A stretch of DNA of 31,908 bases from a virus (IMGVR_UViG_3300032073_000133:1-31908); one strand, 5' to 3'. Shown: positions 7,879-16,357, counted from the first letter of the stretch. A program made the numbers and translations. Notes: generated by a model from the sequence alone, not told the origin.

Positions 7879-8284
7879 CTACCTCAACACGGGGATTTGA
7901 TCCATACACTTTGCGAAAAGTAACTCGTCCAACTGGAGTGTCGTAGTAACCGTGTGGTTTTTTTCCACCGTATCCAGCTTGAGCTTTTTTACTTCCTTTA
8001 CTTTTGATCCTACTTTCTGGGTTGTCTCGTAGATATTCTTTAATGAATTTACGATCACTCCAGCAATCATACCCAAGGCGTTTGCCCCAATAGTGGTATG
8101 ACGTTGCCTCTACTCTTGCTTTGTGTTGTCCAAAGTTAGTAGTGTAAGCTTCTTTTTTCGCCGCTTCAGATACATACCCAGATTGGTTGACCCGCGAGCT
8201 TTGATACTCGCGAGCCAACTGTCTCTGAAGTGCTTGCCCCACAAGGGAAGCCATTTCATCACTTAATCCTTCTGGAGCGTACAT
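7865..8284 (-). CDS. Unknown head-region protein after the capsid gene
   Basis: This 139-aa protein is basic and rich in Tyr and Gly in its second half. The N-terminus is helical (MYAPEGLSDEMASLVGQALQ, RQLAREYQSS). The middle has a YHYWGKRLGYDCWSDRKFIK segment, and the C-terminus has GYGGKKPHGYYDTPVGRVTF. It sits between the major capsid and adaptor genes, where podoviruses often encode head completion or accessory proteins. It starts 6 nt after the capsid stop and overlaps the adaptor gene. I do not recognise the family. Confidence 0.6.
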   Translation of the reverse strand: MYAPEGLSDEMASLVGQALQRQLAREYQSSRVNQSGYVSEAAKKEAYTTNFGQHKARVEATSYHYWGKRLGYDCWSDRKFIKEYLRDNPESRIKSKGSKKAQAGYGGKKPHGYYDTPVGRVTFRKVYGSNPRVEVDANA

Positions 8285-8290
8285 TGTTAA

Positions 8291-9382
8291 TTAAGATGCT
8301 GCTGTGAACATCGCAAAATTGCGAGGATTGTTAACAACAAGTGCTGCAACGGCTTCAACAAGTCTAGCTGGGCCACCGCCGTTATCAGTTAATTCTTTAA
8401 TCTCAGGAAGTTTGCCGTAGCGAATTTCCACTTGATCAAAAGGAATGATATATCCACGGGTTGGAGAAGCAGTTCCGCCTGTTGCAACGTGTGTGCTAGG
8501 GTGTAACCGTAATCGTCCGAAATCACCTTCAAACAAATCAATGCAATTAATATACGCTTTTGCGCTTGCGTCTTGGGTGAATGTTTTAATTGGGCTTGCT
8601 GTTGTGTCAGCAATAGCAGTTGCGCCGCTTCCACTGCCAGCAAGAGTATTAGTAATGCTTTGAGTAAAACCAGTAAAGGCTCGTTTTAACGAAGTGCCGC
8701 AAACCATATCGTAGTCTCGGATAACTCCTGTTTCTTCAAAAAGTGCTTTTAGTACTGTTTGAATGTTATCTTCAGATAAGGCTGTTGTTGCTGTAGCAAT
8801 ATTTTGAGCCGCTGGAGTACGGTATGCTGCGTTTACACGGGCTGGGCAAAGCACAGAAGTGCTAGTTTGACCACCGTTTGTTCCTCCGTGGGAGGCTGTT
8901 GCGTTCAAAAATGAACCAAGAGATTTAGTTAAATATGAAACTGTACCGTTATCAACTCGTGCATCTGCATCGTTGAGAAAAGTTAGTTCCATATCGCGCT
9001 TAATTTCTACTAATTTTTTAGCAATACCATTCGCAAGCTCTGACTTTACGCCAGCAACAATTTGAATTTCATTTGCTAAACTTGAAACACGGAATGAGCG
9101 TCTAAAGATTTGAGCATAGTTACTAGCTAACACACGGTTTTTAGCCGGGTTAATATAGTCGCCACTAACAACATCTGTGCCATCAACCGTTCCAGCTACG
9201 CTGGGGTTTTCGTATTTATCCATTTGCCAAGACATTAATACGTTGCCGGGTTTCTTTCCTTTTTTCGCCAAAGACGTAAAAACGGTAGATTTTGCATCGA
9301 CATTCGCAATAAGGTCTGACAAGTCCTCACGACCACCCGATTGAGTACCGAGTGCGTATCCTTTTTCTAAAAGAAGTGCCAT
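8291..9382 (-). CDS. Major capsid protein (SU10-type, DUF5309-like)
   Basis: This 363-aa protein follows the scaffold gene. Characteristic segments of the SU10-type HK97-fold capsid family are visible: DLSDLIANVDAKSTVFTSLA near the N-terminus, VLMSWQMDKYENP, IFRRSFRVSSLANEI, then KRDMELTFLNDADARVDNGT. Further along are VLKALFEETGVIRDYDMVCG and RGYIIPFDQVEIRYGKLPEI at the C-terminal third. It would form the icosahedral shell. A Shine-Dalgarno-like AGGAAA lies about 8-10 nt before the ATG at 9382. The strong promoter and terminator upstream of the scaffold would set its transcription. The length is normal for the family. Confidence 0.9.
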   Translation of the reverse strand: MALLLEKGYALGTQSGGREDLSDLIANVDAKSTVFTSLAKKGKKPGNVLMSWQMDKYENPSVAGTVDGTDVVSGDYINPAKNRVLASNYAQIFRRSFRVSSLANEIQIVAGVKSELANGIAKKLVEIKRDMELTFLNDADARVDNGTVSYLTKSLGSFLNATASHGGTNGGQTSTSVLCPARVNAAYRTPAAQNIATATTALSEDNIQTVLKALFEETGVIRDYDMVCGTSLKRAFTGFTQSITNTLAGSGSGATAIADTTASPIKTFTQDASAKAYINCIDLFEGDFGRLRLHPSTHVATGGTASPTRGYIIPFDQVEIRYGKLPEIKELTDNGGGPARLVEAVAALVVNNPRNFAMFTAAS

Positions 9383-9408
9383 TTGTAATTATTTCCTATA
9401 TGTATAAA

Positions 9409-10464
9409 CTATTTAAGATAGTCTGATTCTAAAACATGAGCTAAAGTATCTACGCTTCTATCAGAACTAAAATTCTTTCTTGCGGAAACTGAACGGGCCT
9501 TAGTCGCTCCAGTTGTTGCTGGTGCAGCGGCGGGTGCAGCGGGTTGTTCGGGAGCTTTCTTAACTTCCTTTTTCGCTGCTGCTTTTTGTGGCGGGTTGTT
9601 AACCATTTCACGGTACGCTTGTAAGCCTAATTGAAATATGCTTACATCAGCTTTCCACGTTGGATGGTTTCTAATATCTGGACGATTACGAAGGATTTCC
9701 ATTGCCTCTTGATACCCTTCAGAAGCGCGGTCTTTCCAATATGGAAAAACTTGCTCCACTTGATCGGCTACTGAGGATTCTTCTTTTAAGTAATCTAATC
9801 GGTTCGGAAGATGTTTTTTTAATGATCTTCGAGCATTTTTCTTTATGCCCCGTATTTCTTCCGCACTGTACTCAACTTCTTCTCCTTTAGTGTTTTTCAC
9901 TATTGCGCCATCAACATTATCTTCGCACCACTCAAGCACTTCTTCGGCTTGATCCATTTCTCGTTCAACATCTTTAGATGTTTTTAAATGACCGTATGGA
10001 TTTCCATCCACGGGTGGTAACGAAGGTAACTCTTCTTTAGCGTCGAGTTCAGAGCGTAAATTCCGAATTTCGGACTCCAGTTCGTCAACCTTGCCTTCAG
10101 CTTCTCGCCTTTTTGCAGTAAGTTTATCAATCCGTTTAAACAAACCCTTATTGGCTTTGTCTGTTTCAGATGATTCTTCTGCTTCTAAAGCCGGTTCAGC
10201 TTCCGCAGTTTCTTCTTCGTTCTGAGAAAGAGCTTCTTCTTCAGCAGTTACCTCATCCTCTGGCAAGTCACTCGACTCACCTTCATCGGGAGGCAATTCG
10301 CTTTCCGCTTTCTCCTCGTCTGAGGAAGGAGCAGTATCCTTTTTGTCGTCCAACAGCATTTCCAGTTGGGCGGCTAATCCATCGGCATTTAACGCTTCAC
10401 CGATATTTGTTGTGACTTCCGTTTGTGCCGCATCACTGACGGCTTCGATTCCCTTATCGCTCAT
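9409..10464 (-). CDS. Capsid scaffolding protein
   Basis: This is a 351-aa protein located directly before the major capsid gene, the usual place for the scaffold. The N-terminal 110 residues are extremely acidic (DDKKDTAPSSDEEKAESELP, EEEALSQNEEETAEAEPALE). Residues about 105-150 form a predicted coiled coil (LFKRIDKLTAKRREAEGKVD, then ELESEIRNLRSEL). The C-terminal part holds an Ala/Pro/Lys linker (KKEVKKAPEQPAAPAAAPAT) before a short basic segment (KARSVSARKNFSSD), likely to contact the capsid. It would assist procapsid assembly and then leave. This is a function call from composition and position, which are typical. Confidence 0.8.
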   Translation of the reverse strand: MSDKGIEAVSDAAQTEVTTNIGEALNADGLAAQLEMLLDDKKDTAPSSDEEKAESELPPDEGESSDLPEDEVTAEEEALSQNEEETAEAEPALEAEESSETDKANKGLFKRIDKLTAKRREAEGKVDELESEIRNLRSELDAKEELPSLPPVDGNPYGHLKTSKDVEREMDQAEEVLEWCEDNVDGAIVKNTKGEEVEYSAEEIRGIKKNARRSLKKHLPNRLDYLKEESSVADQVEQVFPYWKDRASEGYQEAMEILRNRPDIRNHPTWKADVSIFQLGLQAYREMVNNPPQKAAAKKEVKKAPEQPAAPAAAPATTGATKARSVSARKNFSSDRSVDTLAHVLESDYLK

Positions 10465-10532
10465 GCTGATTGTGTAGCCCGCAAGTTTGGCTGGCAGCGT
10501 TTATAGGTATACGCAGAAAACCTTTGCACTGT

Positions 10533-10561
10533 TCTATACGAACGAAAGCGTGTTTTTGCAA
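10533..10561 (-). promoter_or_regulatory. Sigma70-like promoter driving scaffold and capsid genes
   Basis: On the minus strand, TTGCAA (10556-10561) and TATAGA (10533-10538) are separated by exactly 17 nt, an ideal spacing for a sigma70-type promoter. It lies downstream of the terminator at 10622-10655 and about 69 nt upstream of the scaffold start at 10464. Transcription should start near 10526. The combination would restart transcription of scaffold and capsid at a higher level than terminase and portal. The promoter is a prediction by consensus. Confidence 0.55.
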
Positions 10562-10621
10562 AATGTTTTTACGTTGTAGGGTTAGTTTGGGAAGGTTTGG
10601 ATAAGTTCGGATGGGATTTTG

Positions 10622-10655
10622 AAAAAACCGCCCACCTCACTACAAGATGGACGGC
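10622..10655 (-). terminator. Rho-independent terminator after portal/74-aa gene
   Basis: On the minus strand, GCCGUCCA pairs with UGGGCGG (one G-U wobble) around a 13-nt loop, and the stem is followed by six U residues. The wobble is only a pair in the minus-strand RNA, which fixes the orientation. It sits 26 nt downstream of the 74-aa gene (stop at 10681) and upstream of the scaffold promoter, thus separating the packaging genes from the shell genes. Confidence 0.7.
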
Positions 10656-10680
10656 TAACTATGAGTTCACACTATTTCCC

Positions 10681-10905
10681 TTAATTAAGTTTCAGCATTG
10701 CCGCTTCCCTTAACTCAACCAAGTGATTCTTAAAATCCAGAAGTGCGTCGGCTCGCCCCGCTTGATGTACGCGAGATTCGCCTTGCGTTTCTGGACTGAC
10801 GGCAGTTACTAGTTCTACGTCAATAGACGCATCTAGGTTATCCAGTATAGCGTTCCATAGTGGATTTTCTCCCTGCCATTGGAAAGCTGTTAGGTTTTGG
10901 TTCAT
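10681..10905 (-). CDS. Small conserved-type protein between portal and scaffold
   Basis: This 74-aa protein (MNQNLTAFQWQGENPLWNAI) has a helical C-terminus (AGRADALLDFKNHLVELREA). Small proteins with the GRADALxxFxxxLxxLREA pattern are a frequent occurrence right after the portal gene in environmental podoviruses. The start overlaps the portal stop by 4 nt (ATGA), and the gene is the last before an intrinsic terminator. Function unknown; a portal or packaging accessory is possible. Confidence 0.65.
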   Translation of the reverse strand: MNQNLTAFQWQGENPLWNAILDNLDASIDVELVTAVSPETQGESRVHQAGRADALLDFKNHLVELREAAMLKLN

Positions 10906-12995
10906 GTAACTTGACTAACTCCTACACGTCCTATTTGAGCATTTTGTTGCTGCATCAAGGACATTTGAAGATTCTTAGTATATGCTTCTACAAGTTGCCC
11001 AAACAATTCGTCTCCTTCCAGTGCAGATTGCGCTTTTGGATTTCGACCCATTATCTCTTGTAGATATTGCAGTTTTGTTTGCGCGGCTGGATCGTTTTCA
11101 GTGTAGTTTGCTTCCAGTCCTAGCATCATTTGACCAACTTGACTTTTAACGTCATCGTACATTTTTTGTGAAGCTGGGGCTTGGTCTATAACAAGTTCTT
11201 CTGCAATGTCTGGGCTAATTGCTCTAGTGATCATTGTGATTAGTTTGCTTCGATCCAAAACTCCACTCACATCTTGCGGCACTACAAATTGTGCTATAGA
11301 AGAAAGCTTCTCTTTAACGTAATCTGTGTCCATTTCTCTAACGTCAAACTTTAATATGAAATCAAACTGATACATATCCGATTCTGGAGTTATCTCAGTT
11401 CCAGTAATGCGAGAAATTTCTTCTGGTGAAAGGTATTGCAAACTTAATTGAAACATTTGTTGGTATGCTTCTGTCCACACCGTTAACCAATTATTGACCA
11501 TACGCTGTTGTTTAAGTTGCGTTTGCACTGGCGGCACTCCCGCATTAGCGCGACCAAAATATTCATCAGCTTGACGCTCTACAGTTTCGATAAGATTAAA
11601 CGCAGTAGACGGTTGTCTTGCTGGCGGGCGCATAAATTCATAATCTCCAGATTTCATAACTGGAAGTTGAACCGCAGGGCCAACTTTGTTTGCAAGCCCA
11701 AGTCGTTTGTTCACCATTATTGGTGGAAGCGTTTCAAAACTTGTTGAATCGTAAACTGCGTCACGTTGAGTTTTTATCTCATCTTGCCACGTTCTACAAA
11801 TTTCTGGAACTCCACGACTTTCTGTAATACGACGTTTTAGTCTTTCTCTTCGGTATTCTACAAATGGATACCGACAGTGCATATAGTCTAGTAGTTCGTG
11901 TTTTGCGTGAATATCTGTTCCGCCATCTCCAGTTTGAGCCATTGGGCTAAAGATAGTGTAATAGATGCCCGGTATGTCGTTTTCATCTAATTGACGAGAG
12001 TACGCATATACTACTTCGATTAGATTATCTTGTCTGTCTACATGGCTAGAAGTCATGTCTGAGATTTGTTGACTGAAGTCGTGAAACTCTGTAGATCGTC
12101 CAGCAGTTTTTACTGCGGCTTCTACCCAATCTTCGTTCCATTCTTCATCTACAACTTTAGCTCTTAGCTCTACTTCAGTCATAAACACTCGACGAAAAAT
12201 AACTCTTGCTGATTGTAAGTCTGTTGTTTCTGGTGGAATGCTAATTTCTTCCCAAGGCTTTAGCGCAACAATAGTAGGTTGGTTAGTTGCTAAGTATGCT
12301 TGTGGTATTTTAGTTTCTCCAGTTTCGCGCAGTTCACGCACTGCTTTTTTAGCTTTGCGTTTTCCGAGGCCGGGAGCTTGCGCTTGTAGTATCTCAGCGA
12401 CATTTGTTTCTTGCGCTGGATCAAGTACCATTTCTACTAGTGCAGCTAGTTCTCCTTCAGATTGTTGAGCTATCGCAGCAACTTCTTGCATTGTAATCTT
12501 ACGATTTTTAATCGCGCTTTTTTGTTCCCATCCTACAAATAAACACGACCATCCATATTGCTGGCCATATTGTGCTAACAGTTCGGATTCTCGGTTTAGC
12601 GTGTGGTACATTTTAGTATCTCTTTGCCAACGCATCATGTTGTTTGCAACTCCAGCGGAATCAACATCTCCTATTTCCGTTCCTCCTACTTTTAAAGTAG
12701 CCCGACTAAACGAAGTAGTAAGTACATCTACTGCATCGTTTATAACTTGATCTGCCAACGGGATTCTTGTGTCACTCGCGCCTTCCCACGGAAATGCTTC
12801 TTTTCCATCTGGTAAGTCTGCGCTGTGCTTTCGTCCATCAGTTGTTTGTCCTTCCCAACGGGTGTATCTAACATTATCCACGTCGGAAACTTTATCTAGC
12901 GATTCTCCATCGTGGAGACTGCGGCTATATTCTGCCGCTAGTTCTCGCACATCGGGTGTGTCCGCTGCCCTTGCTAATTTGTCAATTGTTTCCAT
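10902..12995 (-). CDS. Portal protein
   Basis: This is a 697-aa protein, the size expected for podovirus portals. Visible portal-type segments are KEAFPWEGASDTRIPLADQV (entry region), VDVLTTSFSRATLKV, YGQQYGWSCLFVGWEQKSAI, PWEEISIPPETTDLQSARVI with the following FRRVFMTEVEL, and LLDYMHCRYPFVEYRRERLK. The C-terminal part is helical (EAYTKNLQMSLMQQQNAQIG). It would form the dodecameric ring through which DNA enters and leaves. A strong Shine-Dalgarno site (AGGAG, 7 nt before the ATG at 12995) lies inside the 3' end of the upstream HTH gene, with which it overlaps by 14 nt. It is placed directly between TerL/HTH and scaffold, as usual. Confidence 0.88.
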   Translation of the reverse strand: METIDKLARAADTPDVRELAAEYSRSLHDGESLDKVSDVDNVRYTRWEGQTTDGRKHSADLPDGKEAFPWEGASDTRIPLADQVINDAVDVLTTSFSRATLKVGGTEIGDVDSAGVANNMMRWQRDTKMYHTLNRESELLAQYGQQYGWSCLFVGWEQKSAIKNRKITMQEVAAIAQQSEGELAALVEMVLDPAQETNVAEILQAQAPGLGKRKAKKAVRELRETGETKIPQAYLATNQPTIVALKPWEEISIPPETTDLQSARVIFRRVFMTEVELRAKVVDEEWNEDWVEAAVKTAGRSTEFHDFSQQISDMTSSHVDRQDNLIEVVYAYSRQLDENDIPGIYYTIFSPMAQTGDGGTDIHAKHELLDYMHCRYPFVEYRRERLKRRITESRGVPEICRTWQDEIKTQRDAVYDSTSFETLPPIMVNKRLGLANKVGPAVQLPVMKSGDYEFMRPPARQPSTAFNLIETVERQADEYFGRANAGVPPVQTQLKQQRMVNNWLTVWTEAYQQMFQLSLQYLSPEEISRITGTEITPESDMYQFDFILKFDVREMDTDYVKEKLSSIAQFVVPQDVSGVLDRSKLITMITRAISPDIAEELVIDQAPASQKMYDDVKSQVGQMMLGLEANYTENDPAAQTKLQYLQEIMGRNPKAQSALEGDELFGQLVEAYTKNLQMSLMQQQNAQIGRVGVSQVT

Positions 12996-13176
12996 TTTTA
13001 TCTCCTTTTAGATGTTTTATTAAATCATCTCTATAATACCGACGATGGTTTCCCACCGTTCTGTAAAGTCTTAATGCATTCACTTTTGCTAATCTTGCCA
13101 ATTGTTTTTGGCTTAACCCCGTAATCCCTGCCGCTTCTTCTGGGCGAACTAAGATTGGGAGTTCAAATAAGTTCAT
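12982..13176 (-). CDS. Small MerR/excisionase-type HTH protein
   Basis: This is a 64-aa protein beginning at the ATG at 13176, which overlaps the terminase stop codon by one base (TGATG); the frame is open to a TTG just before it. Residues 9-50 fit a winged-helix DNA-binding domain of the MerR/excisionase kind: VRPEEAAGITGLSQKQLARL, followed by RLYRTVGNHRRYYRDDLIKH. The GNHRRYYRDDL motif is the classic wing region. It lies between TerL and portal, where a DNA-binding protein of this kind could act as a packaging specificity factor, an excisionase or a late-gene regulator. The family call is firm; the role is unknown. Confidence 0.75.
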   Translation of the reverse strand: MNLFELPILVRPEEAAGITGLSQKQLARLAKVNALRLYRTVGNHRRYYRDDLIKHLKGDKNGNN

Positions 13177-14807
13177 CAATATGTGCCTCCTCCAGACGCG
13201 GCAAATGTTGAATCCGTCACATGAATTGGTTCCATAACTGCTAAATATCGTAATGTATCCACGGGGTCTTTACTTGCTCCTTTTTCTCCATCTTTGCCTG
13301 TCCATTCTTGCAAACTGTATATGAGGTTGCCGCATTCTTCACTGACATAAAGATTAGGTTCATTGACTGCTGTGACGGGTTCTGACTGGTCATAATTCAA
13401 CCAGTCGTTAATTATTGTTAATCCGTTTGCTATAGATATTCCAGCGGCTTGTTCAAAATACATAGGATCGTCTCCTTCACCTAACAGATCAATAATGCTT
13501 GTGCCGCCCTCGCGACCAGCGGCTTGCGAAGCTCCAGCGCGGGGATCTATATATCTGGCTTCTAGCTTTTCGTCTTTTTCTAGTTCGCCTATTATTTCTT
13601 TCACTTCTGGCAAACCACGACCAGCACCTACACTTTGCGCTGGGCCGGGTGCGCCGTCTATTTTTTCTCCCGGTATTGCCCATTCTCCGAAATCGTTTCT
13701 ATTTGGCCACTCACGGTATATGTATCTACGCCCTTGATCGTCCACGCGCACCCACAGACAAAACCAATTGCGATTCCAAGCTGGATCAACGGCTAAATAG
13801 TTTGTGCCTTCTTTTGGTATTTTATCTGCCTTTAGAATGTGTGCTTCACAAAATTTAGGAAATTGATTTCCAGATAGGTTTTCTGCATACCCATACGCTC
13901 GCAATTTAATCTGAATGCTGTTCTCCCCTTTAAGAGTTTTAGTCATTTCTTCATACGGGTTATATGGGTTCATGTCTGTGAAAAACCACATAACTCTTGC
14001 GTTTGGACGGCGGCATTGTCCCGTATACGGCATTGTTCCCATTGGACATCCCGGTACGTTCACCATTCCAGATAACAATGGACTTGGTTTTGTTTTTAAT
14101 ATTCGCACTCCAGAGACGTATTCTTTTACAGTTGGGGTGTACCCATCTACTGGCGTAAAAGTTATCAACAGCCGTCCCGATCTTTCGTGGCTACTAGCTC
14201 TTGTAACTAACCTAAATCTTAAAGTTTCAATCCATGTGATTGGCACAAGCTCATCACACCAAATCATATCTACTTCTCCACCCTCAATAACGCGCATTTC
14301 TTGGCTATAGTTCATAAACCAACATTGCGATCCGTTTGGTAGAATAAACGTGTTTTCGGTAAAGCCGTTTTTCTGGCTAAAACTAACATTCTGCACCCGG
14401 CCTTTTTTAATGTTCTTCCATTCTGTTGGAATGTACTTATACACCAGTTGTTGCTGATCTCGAATACTAGATTGCGCGGTCATTCCAAGTACCCAAACTT
14501 TCGCGCCTTTTTTAGCCGTCATCATTTGCACGATGCGTTTAGCGGCAAATTCACTTTTTCCAGCGCGGTTGCCTCCTTGAATTAATAGTTCGCCACACCC
14601 TTCCCAAAGTTCGTCTGCATCTTTCCAATGGGGCGGTTCAAATCCGTATCTGTATGGGTCTTCTTTCTCCAGTCGGATAAGTTCTTCTCGTTTTTCTAAT
14701 GCGTTGGCTAGTTCGGTTAAACCTTCTTCTCCACGGGAAGCAAACAATTGCATCCTTTCTTTTGAAGGAGTTACCAGTACTGGATGTGGGGTAGGAGTAA
14801 AAGCCAC
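13176..14807 (-). CDS. terL: Terminase large subunit
   Basis: This 543-aa protein is the packaging motor ATPase and nuclease. Walker A is at residues 78-85 (GGNRAGKS), and Walker B is at 179-186 (VDMIWCDE, with the catalytic Glu at 186). A C-loop-type region follows (LLITFTPVDGYT). The C-terminal RNase H-like nuclease starts at LAVDPAWN (Asp 341) and continues with RYIDPRAGASQAAGREGG and a final KDPVDTLRYLAVM segment. The start is a GTG at 14807, which overlaps the TAG stop of the preceding 73-aa gene (TAGTG). All key residues appear present. It lies directly before the HTH and portal genes. Confidence 0.92.
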   Translation of the reverse strand: MAFTPTPHPVLVTPSKERMQLFASRGEEGLTELANALEKREELIRLEKEDPYRYGFEPPHWKDADELWEGCGELLIQGGNRAGKSEFAAKRIVQMMTAKKGAKVWVLGMTAQSSIRDQQQLVYKYIPTEWKNIKKGRVQNVSFSQKNGFTENTFILPNGSQCWFMNYSQEMRVIEGGEVDMIWCDELVPITWIETLRFRLVTRASSHERSGRLLITFTPVDGYTPTVKEYVSGVRILKTKPSPLLSGMVNVPGCPMGTMPYTGQCRRPNARVMWFFTDMNPYNPYEEMTKTLKGENSIQIKLRAYGYAENLSGNQFPKFCEAHILKADKIPKEGTNYLAVDPAWNRNWFCLWVRVDDQGRRYIYREWPNRNDFGEWAIPGEKIDGAPGPAQSVGAGRGLPEVKEIIGELEKDEKLEARYIDPRAGASQAAGREGGTSIIDLLGEGDDPMYFEQAAGISIANGLTIINDWLNYDQSEPVTAVNEPNLYVSEECGNLIYSLQEWTGKDGEKGASKDPVDTLRYLAVMEPIHVTDSTFAASGGGTY

Positions 14808-15028
14808 TATTCTTCGTCTTCTTCGTCGTCGTGTTCGTTTATGCGCCCTAAAGCTTCTTTTAGTATTGGTAACGTCACAAACTCAGAAGCATCTGCCAGC
14901 ATATCTGATTTAATCACTTCTATTACTCCGAGCATCTGGACATACTCTAAATCAAATTCGTCATAAAACCTTTGTATGACATCAGTTAATGAATCATGGA
15001 ATGCTATAAGTTGGTCTTGTTGATTCAC
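14807..15028 (-). CDS. Small acidic protein upstream of terL
   Basis: This 73-aa protein (MNQQDQLIAFHDSLTDVIQR) is predicted to be all helical and ends in a strongly acidic tail (NEHDDEEDEE). The start is a GTG at 15028, overlapping the stop of the upstream 124-aa gene (GTGA). The stop overlaps the terL GTG. Tight coupling on both sides means it is expressed with the terminase. Similar short helical acidic proteins are found beside terminase genes, but no function can be given. Confidence 0.65.
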   Translation of the reverse strand: MNQQDQLIAFHDSLTDVIQRFYDEFDLEYVQMLGVIEVIKSDMLADASEFVTLPILKEALGRINEHDDEEDEE

Positions 15029-15399
15029 AATTTTCCTCTTTGTCTTGGATGCTTTGCGACTATCCAGCCGTTACCGTTCGGCTTTATGGGAATTTTCATT
15101 TTTGGAACGTACATTTTTGAGTCTTTTACTCGTACTAATATTAATTTTCCGTCGTCCATGCGGGCTTCTATCAAATTACGATTGGGGAAATAGCAGCGTT
15201 CAGTTACGGCAAAAACGTTTTTAGGTTTGTAGTCTTTCGGACGATCCAGTCCCAACTCAATATATAAAGCCGCTTTACCTCCATCTGTCCAATAGATGAT
15301 GCGGTTTTCTTTATATGTGTATTCGGGGTTTTGTTTACGAAACTTAACTAGTTGCGTTTTTGGAACACCTAAATATTCAGCTAAATCTGTCTCCTTCAT
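15025..15399 (-). CDS. Small HTH-like protein in the packaging region
   Basis: This 124-aa protein begins with a short helix-turn-helix-like segment (MKETDLAEYLGVPKTQLVKF, then RKQNPEYTYKEN and IIYWTDGGKAAL). It is followed by a beta-rich domain (NVFAVTERCYFPNRNLIEAR, VRVKDSKMYVPKMKIPIKPN) and a basic C-terminus (KHPRQRGKL). It lies between the putative small terminase gene and terL. It could be a regulatory DNA-binding protein or a second component of the terminase complex. I do not recognise the family beyond the N-terminal HTH pattern. Confidence 0.6.
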   Translation of the reverse strand: MKETDLAEYLGVPKTQLVKFRKQNPEYTYKENRIIYWTDGGKAALYIELGLDRPKDYKPKNVFAVTERCYFPNRNLIEARMDDGKLILVRVKDSKMYVPKMKIPIKPNGNGWIVAKHPRQRGKL

Positions 15400-15444
15400 G
15401 GCCTTTTTGTAAAAAATTTTGTGACACTAAAACCCATTGTAATA

Positions 15445-16026
15445 TCAGCGAGGCTTTTTAACGCCAACCCCCTCCCCCCCTTCTTTGTCATTAGATTTAA
15501 GATCAACAAAAATATTAGAGGTCATAGGGTTTTTAATATTATCAATGTCTACTTTGTCAAGTAAACTGTCTTTTTTATTAGTGTTTAGCTGTTTATTTGC
15601 TGTTTTATTATCAGCTAATAGCACATTTATATCAGAATGATTAATGTGAAGGTGTTTATGCTCAATTGTTTGTTGTCCAGTTTGCAGATTGTCTTTTAGT
15701 TTGTCCGAAATAATCCCGATCGAAATGGATAAACTAGCAAGGCTTTTTGCGCTTGGTTCAAGTTCGTCGACTGAATCCTCTAACTTATCAAGTAATTTTG
15801 TTTGAACGCGCATCATATTCTCAGCGGTTTTTTTGCGCCATTTCGGTAAATCCTCAACGTTTTCATATCGGATTCGCTCAACCGTGGTTTTGCTTACTTT
15901 GGATAGTGCAGCGGTTTCTCGAATACCTTTCCCTTCTTTTAGATGACTCAAAATTTCTTTTTCTTTAATAATTGGAGTTTTATTCTTTGGAGTACCTCGA
16001 TTGCCGCTGTTTTTATTTCCCGCCAT
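15445..16026 (-). CDS. Putative terminase small subunit
   Basis: This is a 193-aa protein and the first gene of the leftward virion block. The N-terminus (MAGNKNSGNRGTPKNK) is typical of many phage terminase small subunits, followed by a HTH (EILSHLKEGKGIRETAALSK, VSKTTVERIRYENVED). The central part is helical (RVQTKLLDKLEDSVDELEPS, SLASLSISIGIISDKLKDN), likely for oligomerisation. The C-terminal 60 residues are hydrophilic, ending in GGEGVGVKKPR. It would recognise the packaging site on phage DNA. The call rests on motif, size, position and operon rather than a direct family match, and an early regulator is the alternative. Confidence 0.6.
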   Translation of the reverse strand: MAGNKNSGNRGTPKNKTPIIKEKEILSHLKEGKGIRETAALSKVSKTTVERIRYENVEDLPKWRKKTAENMMRVQTKLLDKLEDSVDELEPSAKSLASLSISIGIISDKLKDNLQTGQQTIEHKHLHINHSDINVLLADNKTANKQLNTNKKDSLLDKVDIDNIKNPMTSNIFVDLKSNDKEGGEGVGVKKPR

Positions 16027-16179
16027 AGTCCATCTAAATCAACCCAAATCTACCCTTAGGTATTTAAAAAACAAAAAAAATATATGTATTTATTGTGTAA
16101 TGTTTATAGGGCTAAAACATAAATCACAAATAAAATCATAAAAATAATTATTGACGTATTCTGTTTTTTGTAGACACTT
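16027..16179. promoter_or_regulatory. AT-rich divergent control region
   Basis: This 153-nt stretch lies between the leftward TerS-like gene and the rightward island. It is strongly AT-rich with runs of A and T and has no ORF. On the plus strand a TTGACG at 16151-16156 could be a -35 box for the island; no convincing -10 at 17-nt spacing is visible. Promoters for both directions must lie here or close by. The leftward promoter was not identified. Confidence 0.4.
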
Positions 16180-16356
16180 ATGTGCATGGAGACAACTCCA
16201 AACAAAATGAAAAAATTAATTCAAGTGGTTTTGGGTAAAAGACCACTAACTACAATCGGTCTAATAATCGCCACGTCTTTAGTATATGGAGCTATCGCTT
16301 TGATGGTGGCTCTCTATTTTTTATCTCCAACTATTAGTGGTGAAAGACTTTTTTAA
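16180..16356 (+). CDS. Small single-pass membrane protein
   Basis: This 58-aa ORF begins at the ATG at 16180 (other in-frame ATGs at 16186 and 16207). It carries a basic N-terminal region (KMKKLIQVVLGKRPLTT) and a hydrophobic helix (IGLIIATSLVYGAIALMVAL) with a short C-terminus (SPTISGERLF). It precedes the 219-aa gene by 1 nt, supporting its reality, but no Shine-Dalgarno site is clear. Role unknown; the orientation of charges suggests a cytoplasmic N-terminus. Confidence 0.5.
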   Translation: MCMETTPNKMKKLIQVVLGKRPLTTIGLIIATSLVYGAIALMVALYFLSPTISGERLF

Positions 16357-16357
16357 A

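Noticed and set aside
13489-13858. Alternative ORFs in both strands inside terL
   Set aside because: The terL frame carries all terminase motifs without interruption; the other frames are basic, low-complexity translations without support.
15470-15480. C-rich run near the end of the TerS-like gene as a special element
   Set aside because: It lies in the coding region and encodes Gly residues (GGEGVGV); no repeat or structure is attached to it.
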